Assembly: GCA_037893225.1 (NCBI GenBank)
Contig: JAZGUH010000565.1
Span: 186,001-250,000, forward strand
Reading direction: 5' to 3'
Origin: Hippasteria phrygiana
Taxonomy: Eukaryota > Echinodermata > Asteroidea > Valvatida > Goniasteridae
DNA length: 64,000 nucleotides
The notes below the pieces were generated by a model. That model saw only the letters and a program-made list of their open reading frames with translations, was not told where the DNA came from and searched no databases. The position numbers were made by a program, and so were the translations under genes. Within the stretch, counting starts at the first letter, position 1; every line of letters begins with the position of its first letter. Below, one piece after another: positions 45,395-56,644 of the stretch.

Positions 45395-45595
45395 ACGCAG
45401 TCGTGTATCGACCTCCCACCGTGGACGTCCTATTGTCCCTCTTTTGTTTGTACTTTAACTTTTTGGGAAGACCTCCATATGTTTTGTACACAATCCCAAT
45501 CGCGGACGCATGCTGGGAATCGCGGACGCTATTGTTCTCTTTTGTTCTCCGGCATTTTTCGTCCACGGTGTGAATACCCCAACATGCCCATGTGT
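45395..45595 (-). repeat. Word module, GTCCGCG word
   Basis: On the minus strand, GCGTCCGCGATTCCCAGCAT and the skeleton TGTACAAAACATATGGAGG, AAAGTACAAACAAAAGAGG match the modules at 30885 and 41640. It starts at a GTCGTGTATCGACC segment. Confidence 0.7.
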
Positions 45596-45864
45596 ATAAA
45601 TGTAAATGAAGTGGTACGCAGTGGGTATTTTTAAATGATGGTTGACACTGTATAAACTAAGTGTACATGTGTACATGTATGCATAAATTTATTGATAATT
45701 TCTAAGTACATAATTATGTGATTTGTTTAGTCAGTTTTTGCAGTTATTTTTGCACGTGTACACAGCTGCTTGTCTGCATGTGTTGTGAATTTGTGATTTA
45801 CGGATTCCTGACATCCTCTTCATATTTACAATTTTAGTTACTTCCATATCCAAGGCTTGATAAT

Positions 45865-45867
<3 letters not shown>

Positions 45868-45897
<30 letters not shown>

Positions 45898-46140
45898 CTC
45901 CTGGATGCGGCAAATGGGCGACTCTTCCCAAAATAACCTTATTGGGGCGACACGAGTGTCGCCCTTTTAGAGCACTTTCCTTACTAAAAAACACTCCAAA
46001 GGGGCGACTTTAACAATAGGGCGACACCAAATTGTCGCCCTATTCGACCAGGTCACCCTAACCCACTCTTTTCCAGGATTATGTGTCGCCCTAACCGGCA
46101 ATTGAGGAAAATAATAATAATAATAATAATAATAATAATT
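45868..46140. repeat. GGGCGACA-word element between TAA microsatellites
   Basis: GGGCGACAC and GTGTCGCCC words occur at least six times in both orientations between ATAATAATA runs (45868-45894 and 46110-46139). The interval 46141-46470 has no named content. Confidence 0.65.
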
Positions 46141-46469
46141 TAAAATTTATAGTGCGCCTTTTGCATGCAAATGATCAAAAGCGCATTACCGAATCAAAAT
46201 TAAAAGTAATACTTTAAAATAAAACAAAAAGACAGAGGGATTTATATATAAAGTCATGTCACCGCGCCAGTGCCCAAACCGCAGTATGGGGATACGTCTG
46301 TCCCGCCAACAGGGAGGATATTACTTAAGCCTAACCCTGCTGACATCGGTGATGTCTCGACCTTTCCCGGAGACAGACGCTTCTAACCCTACCTACATGT
46401 ACGTAATTAAGCATCTAACTACTCGACACGGTGACACAAAAATTACGAATAAGAAACACTAAAAAATTA

Positions 46470-47480
46470 GGGTACCAACTTGCGACATTTTGACCCAAAA
46501 TGGAAAAATTCATTGAGAGGGGATTCATTAATAATTTTCACTATAACTTAAAGATATTGACATTCCTCATTAATTGTAGCCAAAAATAGGATTTTTTTTA
46601 CTCCAGATATGCCAAAATATCATGTCAAAACCCATTCACAGTTTCACATGTAAAGGGGACACCAAATAAATTTTCTGCTATTTTTGTGATAATTCATGCT
46701 CAATGTGGTGCGTTTATTTTAAAATGTATTTTTTATCTTACCAGGATAAAACATCAAGGTTTAATGTGAAAATAACTTGATTAGACTAAAAATAACAATT
46801 CGGTGCATGATTGCGTATTGGGGACACCATTTGGTGTCCCATTTACACGTGAAACCTAGTAAATGGCCCAACATTTTTTTATTCCAAGCATGCAATCTTT
46901 GTTATGATTTCACACTTATCAAGTGGGACATGTAATTACTGGTGATAGATTTGGATTTGCCAGTGAACCCAATTATGTTTCTATTTCTCAGAAACATTAC
47001 ACACATTTCACGTGTAAAAGGGACACCAAAAAAGTGGGTCTTAATTGTTTACACGTGAAACATTTGGGCTAACCACTGTAAATCTTGGTCAACTAGTTTT
47101 TAAATCATTTAAATATAGTGCCATTCTTTAGCAGTATTAACATGCTTTAACATAATGAAGGGCAATTTTTCATGCACATGTGCACATTGTAGTATTTGAG
47201 AACCAAACAATGCATTTCAACAGCAGTTTTTTAAATGTCGCAGCTTTGGTGTCCCTTTTACACGTGAAACCGTGAACTATTTAGGACACCATACTGTCAG
47301 GAAATTAGTCAGATGTTTCATCCTTTGCTACCAGATATTTAGGTACAAGTACTATAATTTGAGCAACTAAAATCATTTGTATATATATTTCACTGTTGGT
47401 AATACTAGGGAAACAAATATCACAATGTAAAGAGGGACACCAAAAGTCATTGGCCCCCACATTTATGGAATCACCCACAT
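46470..47480. repeat. GGGACACC / CACGTGAAAC word-rich repeat
   Basis: TTTCACGTGTAAAAGGGACA-type words recur in both orientations. The right edge (TTTATGGAATCACCCAC) resembles the TGGGTCATTCC MITE ends, and the left edge has TTTTGACCCAAAATGG. It looks like a long relative of that family. No ORF is recognised. Confidence 0.6.
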
Positions 47481-47661
47481 ATGTAAAAATGTTCAGATTA
47501 ATTACGTTTTCATATAGCAATTGAATTGCTTGTATTTTCAGATTCATTCCTGACAGGAGCTGAGGAGGATCCAATTCAACCAACTACGAGTGTTTAAAAT
47601 CTCCCAACCTGTGTTAATGTGGATTTGATCGTTCATGCCAATAAACAGCGCATCTGGTAAC

Positions 47662-47738
47662 ATGGGAGATTTTGTCGGTGGGAACACAGTTGATCGGTGG
47701 ACGTGCCCTAATGACAGGCAACTGGCTCTGAGGGCAAA
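47662..47738 (+). CDS. Rab effector exon 1 (residues 1-25 and part of 26)
   Basis: 25 codons plus AA, ending at a GTGAGT donor. Context AACATGG is strong. The leader from 47542 probably belongs to the same exon after a TATTTTCAG acceptor. Confidence 0.9.
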
Positions 47739-49562
47739 GTGAGTATTTCTATGAGAAATAAAAGCATAAAAAATTGCTACACTTTATTCTTTACGTGTAA
47801 TAACTTCTAAAGCTACATGTACATGTAGTTCACTCACATTGCTTCAAATTTAAATCTGTCATATCTAAATAGGAAATATCGTATTATAACATGTGAATGG
47901 TTCTAAAACAATGATTGACCCTAACCCTGAGATCCTACGAAATCCAAACAGTGGGCACTTTCTGCTGGATTTTGTTGGTCTGAGCAGTGTAGCTGTTGGA
48001 TTTTGTTGGATTCAGCAGGCTTTACACATTGCTGCTGTTAGATTTTGTTGGATTCAGCAGGCTTTACACATTGCTGCTGTTAGATTTTGTTGGATTCAGC
48101 AGGCTTTACACATTGCTGCTGTTGAATTTTGTTGGATTTAGCAGGCTTTACACATTGCTGCTGTTGAATTCTGTTGGGTTTTGTTGGATTCAGCAGGCTT
48201 TACACATTGCTGCTGTTGGATTTTGTTGGATTCAGCAGGTTTTACACATTGATGCTGTTGGATTTTGTTGGAATTCGCAGGCTTTACACATTGCTGCTGT
48301 TGGATTCTGTTGGGTTTTGTTGGATTCAGCAGGGTTTACACATTGCTGTTGGATTTTGTTGGATTTAGAAGGCTTTACACATTGCTGCTGTTGGATTTTG
48401 TTGGATTCAGCAGGCTTTACACATTGCTGCTGTTGGATTTTGTTGGATTCAGCAGGCTTCAGCAGGCTTTACACATTGCTGCTGTTGGATTTTGTTGGAT
48501 TCAGCAGGCTTTACACATTGCTGCTGTTGGATACTGTTGGATTTTGTTGGATTCCGCAGGCTTTACACATTGCTGTTGGATTTTGTTGGATTGAGCAGGC
48601 TTTACACATTGCTGCCGTTGGATTCAGCAGGGTTCCTAGAAAAAATCCCAAAGGGATTACACGTATTTCTGTCTTATAGTACAATACACTATGTCGGGAA
48701 AAGGCAAAAGTCTCTCTTGTAATTTATTTCATCCCCGACGCAAATTCCATCTTGTCACTGATTACGCGGTACCCGCTGCTACATTGGATTCCAATCAGCC
48801 AGCCGATGCTGGTAAGCTCGGTGGTCGAGTGGTTCACCCCTTGAGTACGGTTATTACAGTGAGGCGCCGGGGTGCCGTGTCGGCCAGGCGTAACGGGCAC
48901 AAAAAAGCTTGTGCAGCCAAGCGTAACAAACACAATAATCCAACAATGGATTGAAAATGCAGAAAATGCTGTCTAAAGACATGATAGATGTCATCCGGCC
49001 TGGTGGCAATTTTTCTTTTGACGCCATTTGGTGTCATCCGTACGCAAGGGGTTAAGACATCTGCACTAGTAAGCAGGAGGTCGTTAGTTAGAGTCCCGGC
49101 CAAGTAAGCCTGTGAAATGTTTCCCACGGGTTGCAGAAAGCACCATACAGTACTTTGTGCAAAAATTTGTCTTGTAATTTATAGTGTAGTTTATCAAGAC
49201 TTACACATGTAGGACAGTCAAAATCACAATAACCGAACAATGGATTGAATATGCAGAAAATGCAGGTATAGCCATCAACGGGCCAGCTGGTCTTTTTCAA
49301 ACCGTGGCTTATAGCTGTCATCCGGGCTCAATGGGTTAATAACGGCCGGCTAGAAGATGTCTTGAGTTGTAATCCAAAAACACAGTAGTAACTATTTTTG
49401 TTCTCGTCCTCTCTTCAGGCTGGGTTCGGGATGGTCGTTCCACACCTCTGCCAGCAACAAATACAAGAAAAGCGATGCGCTGAGCCGAGAGGAACAAGAA
49501 ACGATCCTGACTGTCATCGAGAGGTCAGATAAGCTAGAACTCGCTGAACAGGAAAGAATAGG
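47662..49562 (+). CDS. Rabphilin/Noc2-type Rab effector, first two coding exons
   Basis: Rab3/Rab27 effector family acting in regulated exocytosis. Exons 47662-47738 and 49419-49562 join at a split Lys codon and give 73 residues plus two bases. MGDFVGGNTVDRW aligns in length with the Noc2 start. CPNDRQLALRAKLGSGWS and the helix EEQETILTVIERSDKLELAE-QERIG are the start of the Rab-binding domain. The zinc finger and any C2 domains would follow beyond the window; I found no later exon to 64000. An in-frame ATG nine codons upstream (47635) has weaker context, and a TGA lies just before it. Protostome rabphilin shares CPSDRQLALRAKL, so rabphilin with C2 domains remains possible. An acceptor at 47541 suggests an upstream 5' UTR exon. 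Confidence 0.9.
47918..48640. repeat. 42-bp minisatellite, about 15 units
   Basis: Units of TGTTGGATTTTGTTGGATTC plus AGCAGGCTTTACACATTGCT with a 42-base period from about 47975. A 227-codon frame stays open only because 42 is a multiple of three. CCCTAACCCTGAG at the left suggests expansion inside a CCCTAAC-type element. It lies in intron 1 of the Rab effector gene. Confidence 0.9.
48812..49110 (+). repeat. tRNA-derived SINE split by a TTAA MITE
   Basis: AAGCTCGGTGGTCGAGTGGTT at the left and TTAAGACATCTGCACTAG then AAGCAGGAGGTCGT at the right reproduce the head seen on the minus strand at 15850-15935. The MITE at 48833-49055 separates the A-box side from the anticodon arm. Confidence 0.75.
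48833..49055. mobile_element. CCCCTTG-type TTAA MITE in a SINE
   Basis: Left TTCACCCCTTGAGTACGG and right CCGTACGCAAGGGGTTAA. Interior GGCGCCGGGGTGCCG and CCAACAATGGATTGAAA are inverse to the 40371 copy. A second, partial copy lies at 49170-49340. Confidence 0.83.
49419..49562 (+). CDS. Rab effector exon 2 (residues 26-73)
   Basis: CTCTTCAG acceptor, one base to finish Lys26, 47 codons to Ile73, then GG before the GTAAGA donor. Variation in the middle (TSASNKYKKSDALS) falls where the family is variable. Confidence 0.92.
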
Positions 49563-49623
49563 GTAAGATTTACGCCATTTTTAAACGTCTGACTTAGCAC
49601 CTCAGAACAATTTTGACTAATTG

Positions 49624-50020
49624 AGAGACCGCCAACATACATGTTGGGTAAGATGGCTCAGTTGGCAGAGCACCGGTACGGTAACCTGGAGGTCTCGGGT
49701 CAAAATCTCACTCTTGTCAGTTTTTTTTTTCAAAGTGAATAAAGAAAACTGGCAGGAGAGTGATTAGAACCTGCGAACTCCGGAATACCGTACCGGCGCT
49801 CTGCCAACTGAGCTATCTTGCCCTATGTTGGCTGTCTCCCAAATTGTCAGTATCTTTGTTCGGGTGGGCGCTAGTCAGAAGTCATAAACCCATAATGCCG
49901 TATAGCCAGGGATCACACCCTAACTTTTACCATACAACCTGGGAAGCGACATTGTGGGATTACTCAATAAGGATAGGACTTTTTAACTTAAATTCGTCAA
50001 ACGAACCACAAGGTAAACTG
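49624..50020. repeat. Two SINE heads in inverted arrangement
   Basis: A plus-oriented tRNA-like head (GGTAAGATGGCTCAGTTGG) at 49649-49722 faces a minus-oriented head at 49748-49825 and its body. They meet at a poly-T/CAAAGTGAA joint. It begins about 60 bp after Rab effector exon 2. Confidence 0.78.
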
Positions 50021-50200
50021 AATAGGTGCGTGGGTCAGGGAAAATTATTGAAAATAGAAATTCACTTTTCACTTTTTTTTTTTTTTTTTTTTTAAAGAAA
50101 AACTCTTTTCACTTGCCAATTACAATGACTGCAACCAATCATTCCCCACATTCTAATGAAACAATGAAACTAATAAAACACAGTAAGTCATGATCAGGGC

Positions 50201-52439
50201 TAAGGTTCAACCGATGTTGGATTTGCCTGCCGATCCGATGGCCGATGTTTTTTTTGGAACATCGGCCGATGTCCGATCCGATCCGATGTTTTTAATCGAC
50301 ATAAACAATGCCATCAAAAACGTAAAAAAATCGTGCTGCGCTATCGGTAGATCGTGACGCTATGGACCGATCGCGCTGCCACCAGTCGAACACATTTTCT
50401 TTCTAATTCACGGCTCTAGAGGATTTTTTTGAAAGGTAAGTAAAGTCCAAGATATCCGTCAGAATCGACTGCTAGCGCAGCACGATCGACCGATCGCGCA
50501 CATCGACCGATTGCGCCCAACCATAGAGCACTTCCTTGCTCTATGGCCCAACCAACAGTGACATACGCAAGACAAACCACGACTCCCTTAACACAGTAAC
50601 AAATTGGGCCAAACAAAAAAATGCCTTCAGTTCGGGTCACCCTATTTTCGAAAGCCATAAAATGTTATTAGGTAGAGGAAGACAAATTAATTCTACGATA
50701 CCGATTTCCGATCATAATAGTAGGAATTGCCGACCGGGCGTCCGGAATTCCCATACAGTAGCGGTACTTGCCGACATGTGAAACTATGCGTAACTCAAAG
50801 ATCGTGTACATCTTATCGATGTTCGGCCGGGAGTGCGTGCGCATGCGGCAAAATAAGTACAGGCTCGATGGGGAAAAAACGTCTGCGCCTGTGCATTGCG
50901 CAGAGCGGGTCCGTTGTTGGGGGGTGTTTATTCATGCAACACCATGACAGGCATGCTTTGGAGGCAACAAATTACTAAAAGATTCTAGAACACTCGACAA
51001 GATTTGTTCATAAAATCCCGGCGAAAACTAACAAAGAATCGGACCAACAAGGATAGTCAAAACCAGGATGTGTTTTAATCAAAACAAATTGCGACAAGAA
51101 GTGGACCAGTGGTTGAGTGATGTGCGTGATAAACGGCTGTGTGGATAATTCCACGTTTCGCCAACGTGTTACGGTGACGCACCGTGCATGGAGCTGTCAG
51201 TTGGCCGGGCACGCCCGCGCGTTGTACGGCATGGACTGCTTTCGTATCGCGGCACTCTGTGCGTGCAGTTTGTGATATGGTGATCGCAGTTTCATATTTA
51301 TTTTGTTTAGTTTATTGCTTTTGCTGATTAATAGGCTATCAATCATGTATCTATCTTTGTTCTAAATAAAAAGGTCGATTATTCACAACACGAGAGTTTT
51401 GACTTAACCATACTAGTTTACAGTTTTAAAGAAATAGGAAGGAAGCTGATTATTTTTACAATACGTAAATTTTATTTTCCACTTTGCAATGCTCGTATCA
51501 CATAAAATTCATCAGGCATATGTCTCACAAAGCATCTCAAAATGTGTACATTTACTTCGTTTCGGGACCCCTCTAACACAGGTATTGCCTTAATTATTCT
51601 CACCTTTTAATAGCATGGAGGTAGAAAATTAACATGTTATGCCTATTAACCGACCCTATTAAATTTTATTTGAACACTGCTGGTTGTTGGATATAAGTTG
51701 AAATGGAGAACAAATTAGGACAATGGGCAAAACTAATCCAGGCATTTATTTACATGTACGCAGACAAATCTGCGGTCGTAAAAATACGACGCCGAACTCG
51801 CAGTGATTTCAATTCAATTCAATTCAATTCAATTCAAGCTTCAGTCCAGCAAAATTGGCACACGTGAAGGGAATTCCCCATTAGGGCGTCTATGCTGGTC
51901 TTTTTTCCAGGGTATTTTTGTATTCACGCTGTATATAACATTACACGGTGCACACATATCGCCAATGCTGTGCATGCAAGAGACATGTGATCGGCTGAAC
52001 TAAAGTCCACAACGCGTCGTGGCTTCACACAGTGCAGTTCCCCGACTCCGTTCATGACGTTCAGTAGAGCAGTACAGTCATGCACTGACTGCTAGCTTCG
52101 TTGTCTTCGGGCACGTACTGAGTTTTCACGCATGCGGTGCAGATAGCGCGGATCGCATAGACACGGAGCTCGGAGTTATTTACACCGGTATGATAATACA
52201 TCACAGCATAAAACTGTTCATTTTTCACACACAAATAAAACATCGTTTTTACTCGCGCTCTAATAAAAAAACATGACATTTGTGTATGATTAAATTGAGT
52301 ATAAAGTTTGCTAATTGACATTGCCGAACATCGGTTCGTCATCGGTTAAACCTTACAAATTTTGCCGATCCGATGTTTTGCCGATATTGCCAAACATCGG
52401 CCCGATCCGATGTCCGATCCGATCATCGGTTAAACCTTA
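50201..52439. mobile_element. 2.2-kb hAT-like element, CCGATCCGATG word
   Basis: Ends TAAGGTTCAACCGATG and CATCGGTTAAACCTTA, flanked by ATCAGGGC and CTCAGGGC (7 of 8). CCGATCCGATG and ACATCGGCC words crowd both ends. The 2 kb interior has no recognisable transposase frame. An AATTC microsatellite lies at 51810-51836. Confidence 0.8.
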
Positions 52440-52747
52440 CTCAGGGCACGTGTTCAAGCGGGGAAGACCCACAGCTGCACCATGCTGTCACTGAACTAGG
52501 CATTTGATAATTGTTTTTTTTATTGAATGGAAAATCAATAATTTTAAAATCGAAAATTGGGGTGTGTTTTTTGGGTGGGTCCAAAAAATTTAGAAGAAAA
52601 AGTCAAAATTAAAAAAAAATTGAAAATTTTCAGTTTTAAGTAAAAAAGTCGGGTTTGATTTAGAGATACTTTAAATTTCTGAGTTTAAATTTAAACAGAT
52701 CCCAAAAGTGATTTTAATCGGTGGTTGAATTTTTTTTTTTTTTTTTT

Positions 52748-52817
52748 TTAACTCTAACCCTGTGGGTGCATTTAAAATCATATTTAAATTGTTGGATTTT
52801 AGCAGGGTTAGGGTTAA
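52748..52817. mobile_element. 70-bp CCCTAAC-type TTAA mini-element
   Basis: TTAACTCTAACCCTG and CAGGGTTAGGGTTAA are inverse, with TTAA on both sides. The body TTGTTGGATTTTAGCAGGG shares the word of the 48-kb minisatellite. The flanking 52490-52740 and 52818-53530 have no gene recognised. Confidence 0.78.
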
Positions 52818-53540
52818 TAGATTTAAATCTTAATTTCAATTTATACAATGTTGAAAGCAAATTCAGTGATTTTTAAGAATCAAAAGGCCTTGAAACCCCA
52901 TCCGTACAGCATGTCCCATAATTGCTCTGATGAAATTTAAATGACGCAATGTCTGGTTGATGTGCCAAGTTTTCCCTCCGTGCGCGACTGGGAGGTTATT
53001 TACACAGGGATTTCATTACGGGCGAAGTGACGATCCTAAAGGCTTTATGGCTACCGAGCTGACACGATTAGGTTTAATGTGAAAACAGATTATTATTTTT
53101 TTACCCCAGTGGCTGGGAGTGTACGCACACATTCCAGCCCAAGACGGTGTGAGCCGCGGTAATGATATAATGGACTACGCTGATGACTTTAAAACCCTCC
53201 TACTATTTAAAAGGTCAAAATCAGTCAAAATTTCCTTCCACCTCCCCTGCTATACTTTTTACACAGACATGATCAGATTACATGTGGTTTTGTACTATGG
53301 CAGGAGGGTCAAAAACAATCACCTTGACTGATTTTGACCCATACAACAACATGGCTCAGAATGTATGTTTGCATAGGAGGGTTCTTTAATGGAACTGCTT
53401 CATTTTAAAGCATTTCTTGGATCACTTTAAACATTAAACATTATTCATGTTATTGGGTACATGTCTGACCAGAATAAATATTGTAGTAACTACTAGTAGG
53501 GCTAGACCATGTATTGAAAGTTCTACTCTGCATTTAGACA

Positions 53541-54058
53541 TGGGTCATTCCATAAATTTGGGGTCCAAAAGTGTGACGTGGTTTTTAGTGTCCCTGTTAC
53601 ACCTGACCTGTGTAATTAAAATTAACTTCACACTATTTGTTTACTTGTTTGGCAGGTACAATGTACTTTGCTTTAGACAATCACTCTTGGAGATACATGT
53701 AGAAGGCATTAAAAACACTAACCCTGCCAGACGCAGCACAGTGCATCTGTGGTGACAGCTTGACCTTGCTGCACTCTGCACACAAGTCAATGTGACAAAG
53801 TATGCAATCTGATGTCCGGTGCAATCTGATGTCCGGTGCGGACAACCACTGCAATGTAAAATGTGCATTTTGATCACATGCTTTCCGTGCTTGACCACTG
53901 CAATCCAAGTTCGGGTGCACAAATGAATAACCAGTGGAATGTTAACAATCACGCGCAGTAACTTTTGACAATTAGTTAGTCCAGTGCGAATGCAGCTTAA
54001 GTAACAGGGACACCAAAAATGTCACACTTTTGGACCCTAAATTTATGGAATGATGCAC
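53541..54058. mobile_element. TGGGTCATTCC MITE with insertion
   Basis: Ends TGGGTCATTCCATAAATTTG and its inverse. A segment at 53718-53990 (CTAACCCTGCCAGACGC, then GATGTCCGGTGC repeats) is foreign to the family and matches 33327. Confidence 0.78.
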
Positions 54059-54109
54059 ATTTACCTGTATTGTATTACGACTGAGAACACAATGATAAAG
54101 AAAATGAAA

Positions 54110-54275
54110 TATTGTTGTCCCCTGAGGGAGGTCTTTTGTTGAACATGGTCCTCGCAGGTACAAATGGGTACCTACATGTACATGTAGTCTTTCAGAGAAT
54201 GTTAAAGTATAAAGGGACTATAGAGAAGACAAAGCCTTGTCATTAGTATAGTAAAACACAACTGTATGTGCACAT
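54110..54275. repeat. Word-module fragment
   Basis: CATGGTCCTCGCAGGTACAA and the end AGTATAGTAAAACACAACTG match the module at 57290 with a different word. The middle is decayed. Confidence 0.5.
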
Positions 54276-54325
54276 GTACATGTTCGAGATGGAGAAAATG
54301 GAAGGTCCCTCCCCCTTCATTTCCA

Positions 54326-55079
54326 TATAAACTCCTCAAAAAAAGTTCGGAAACTCAAGTTTGACAGACGATTTCTCTCTTGTTTCCAACTCCTTTTCCT
54401 TGAATTTGGTATCATTGGAAAGCCCTGTTATTCTTCTTTACAATGATGTGACATTTGTTATGATTAACCCTAACCTTCCCAAATCCTCCAAAATCCTCTT
54501 TGCAAAATGGAGGAATTTGGAGGATTGAGGTCACTTGGAAGTTGATGCATCGGAGGATTTTGCAGGATTGAGGTTACTAGGGTTTTTTGCCCCTGCAGGA
54601 ATATGGAGGATCCAGGTTATTAGGCTCAATGTGATACATGAGGATTTTGGAGGATTGAGGTTACTAGGGGTATGCAAAAAAAACCTGGAGGATTTTGGAG
54701 GATTCGTGCTATGGTCCCCATAAGAGGATTTTGGAGGATTCAGGTTATATGGAGTTTTAACACTTTGAAATCGGAGGATGTTGAAGGATTCAGGTTACAT
54801 GGGGGGAAAATGATGTAGGGAGTTAGGGTTAAGCAATTGGGGGATGTGTGCAGCAATGACAATAGCAATGCATTTTGTAACATTTCGCTTTACACCCACC
54901 CCCATATTCAGCTGTGCTGCGCATCCCCCAATTCCTTAATCATAACAAATGACACATCATTGTGAAGAAGATTAACAGGGCTTTCCAATGATACCAAATT
55001 AAAGGAAAAGGAGTTGGAAACAAGAGAGAAATTGTCTGTCAAACTTGAGTTTCCGAACTTTCTTTTGAGGAGTTTATAA
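54326..55079. repeat. Palindrome with a TTAA element in one arm
   Basis: Left arm 54326-54467, resuming at 54829-54857, and right arm 54908-55079 are inverted copies (TATAAACTCCTCAAAA, TGGTATCATTGGAAAGCCCT). The right arm reads through TTAA (54936-54939) without the element and gives the empty site. Confidence 0.92.
54464..54832. mobile_element. 369-bp CCCTAAC-type TTAA element with GGAGGATT words
   Basis: TTAA at 54464-54467 and 54829-54832. Ends CCCTAACCTTCCCAAATCC and CCCTAACTCCCTACATC (inverted). GGAGGATT words fill the body. CCC ends next to TTAA are typical of piggyBac; no transposase is encoded. Confidence 0.92.
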
Positions 55080-56490
55080 ATCAACTCAGAATTTCCTGGA
55101 TACATGCAATGCATTATTCTGTGCAAAGCTTGTTTCTCACACCCTAAATGCAACAGAATGCACCAATGGTAAAAAGTTGTTGCATTTAGCAGTCAAGGCA
55201 TGTCTCCTGGTCTGATGCATTATTTTGTATTTAGTATTATACATACATGTATAAGCCTCCAGCAACAAGGCTGGTACAGATGAGTTCACTGCACAGTGCA
55301 ACATTGTATTTGCCAGGGTTCTTATATCAGCTGTGTTGCATTCTGTTGCATTTGGCAGGGTGCTCAGAGAATACCTCGCAGGGTGTTATACATGCAACAT
55401 TTTAAAGATGCTGTGTCCGTGGATTTTAGGCATAGCCCCCTGAAAAATCAATTTTCAAAATTGAAATGCTAATGTGTTTAATAGCATTTAGATAAGTTAC
55501 AAGCTTTCCAATGAGACAACACACAAAGAAATTGATTGCAGATAAGTAGAACAGTGAATGAGTTTCAATTTTGGCAGTAGGAGTGGGGATGCTCCTGTTA
55601 TTACAGGGTAAATGTATGGTGCAATCATCGTGCGTAAAGTTAAGACCACCGAGTTCGGCACAACTTTGAGCTGCCAAAAGAACCTAAAAAAAAAAAAAAA
55701 ATTGTTTTTCCAACCACATCTTGATTTTGCCCAATCACGTTTTGATTTCGTCCCAACCAGGTTGTCATTTTTAATTGATTCTTGCGTGGTTGCCGAGTAT
55801 TATTTTTTAAAAAATCCTCCCACGTTGGAACTTGGACATCAAATTGCGATATCAATATCGCGTGCTGCATTGAAAATGACGTCCAGGAGAACCCACTTTG
55901 CTAAACACGCTAAATGCCATGCTTACATGTATCCCCGTAGTCACAAACAAACCCGACAAACATGGCTCATCAGTCACTGGTTGCTGGGCAACAGGCTGCA
56001 TCCGTTACCGGGGATGGATGGCCCGGGCCCAGGATATTCAACATTATTCGGGATGCAGAACATAACCTTGTTCCGTTTTTCTTGGTGTGAAAGCTATCAA
56101 AAGGTCAAGAGGAGAAGATCTATTGATAAGATTGCATTCATGTTATCTTGGAGTAAAACATTGTAATGTCAAAATTGAGTGCAAATTGAACAGTGATGAC
56201 AAAGGCCAGGGTTAGATTTGTTCTACTACAAGTGCAGTGGGAGTGGGGGGTGTACAAAGCTATTTTAATTGCTGCAGGCTTAAAATGTCCGGTGGGCTGA
56301 TAAAAACGAGCAACCTCTCCCACATATCATTCTGAGTTAATGGCCTGCATTTCTGTGATAACCAAACTAGCACAGACATTCTGCTGTAACCCTGTATTAA
56401 GCATACAAAATCCTTAGATTTCTGGAAGTCGCCCAATACAAGGCTAAAAGGTGGAGGTGGGGTTGGCCACATTTTAGGTTGCCAGCCTTA
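55080..56490. other. Intron DNA with TTGCATT-word repeat, no gene
   Basis: 55306-55400 has TGTGTTGCATTCTGTTGCAT and GGCAGGGT, a TTGCATT version of the TTGGATT skeleton seen at 48000 and 62900. 56405-56490 is the inverse of 27560-27655. The open frame at 55612-56166 resembles nothing I know. Confidence 0.5.
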
Positions 56491-56644
56491 CAACCCTTAA
56501 CCCTAACTACCCCAAGCCTTACAAACTCCAACAGCAGGTTGTGTTGAATTTTGATGGGTTCAGGACTGTAGAGCCTTCGAAATTCGTAAGGCTGTTCTTT
56601 TAATAACTTGGATTACGGATCCGCCGCCTGGAAAAATCCGATTT

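Noticed and set aside
47635..47661. Upstream start for the Rab effector
   Set aside because: Weaker context than 47662, and the family start aligns in length with the downstream ATG; not excluded.
47996..48679. 227-codon open frame of IQQALHIAAV-type repeats
   Set aside because: It is open only because the 42-bp minisatellite period is a multiple of three; several frames are open and it lies in an intron.
55612..56166. 184-codon open frame
   Set aside because: Low-complexity lysine run, no recognisable domain, no splice or homology support.
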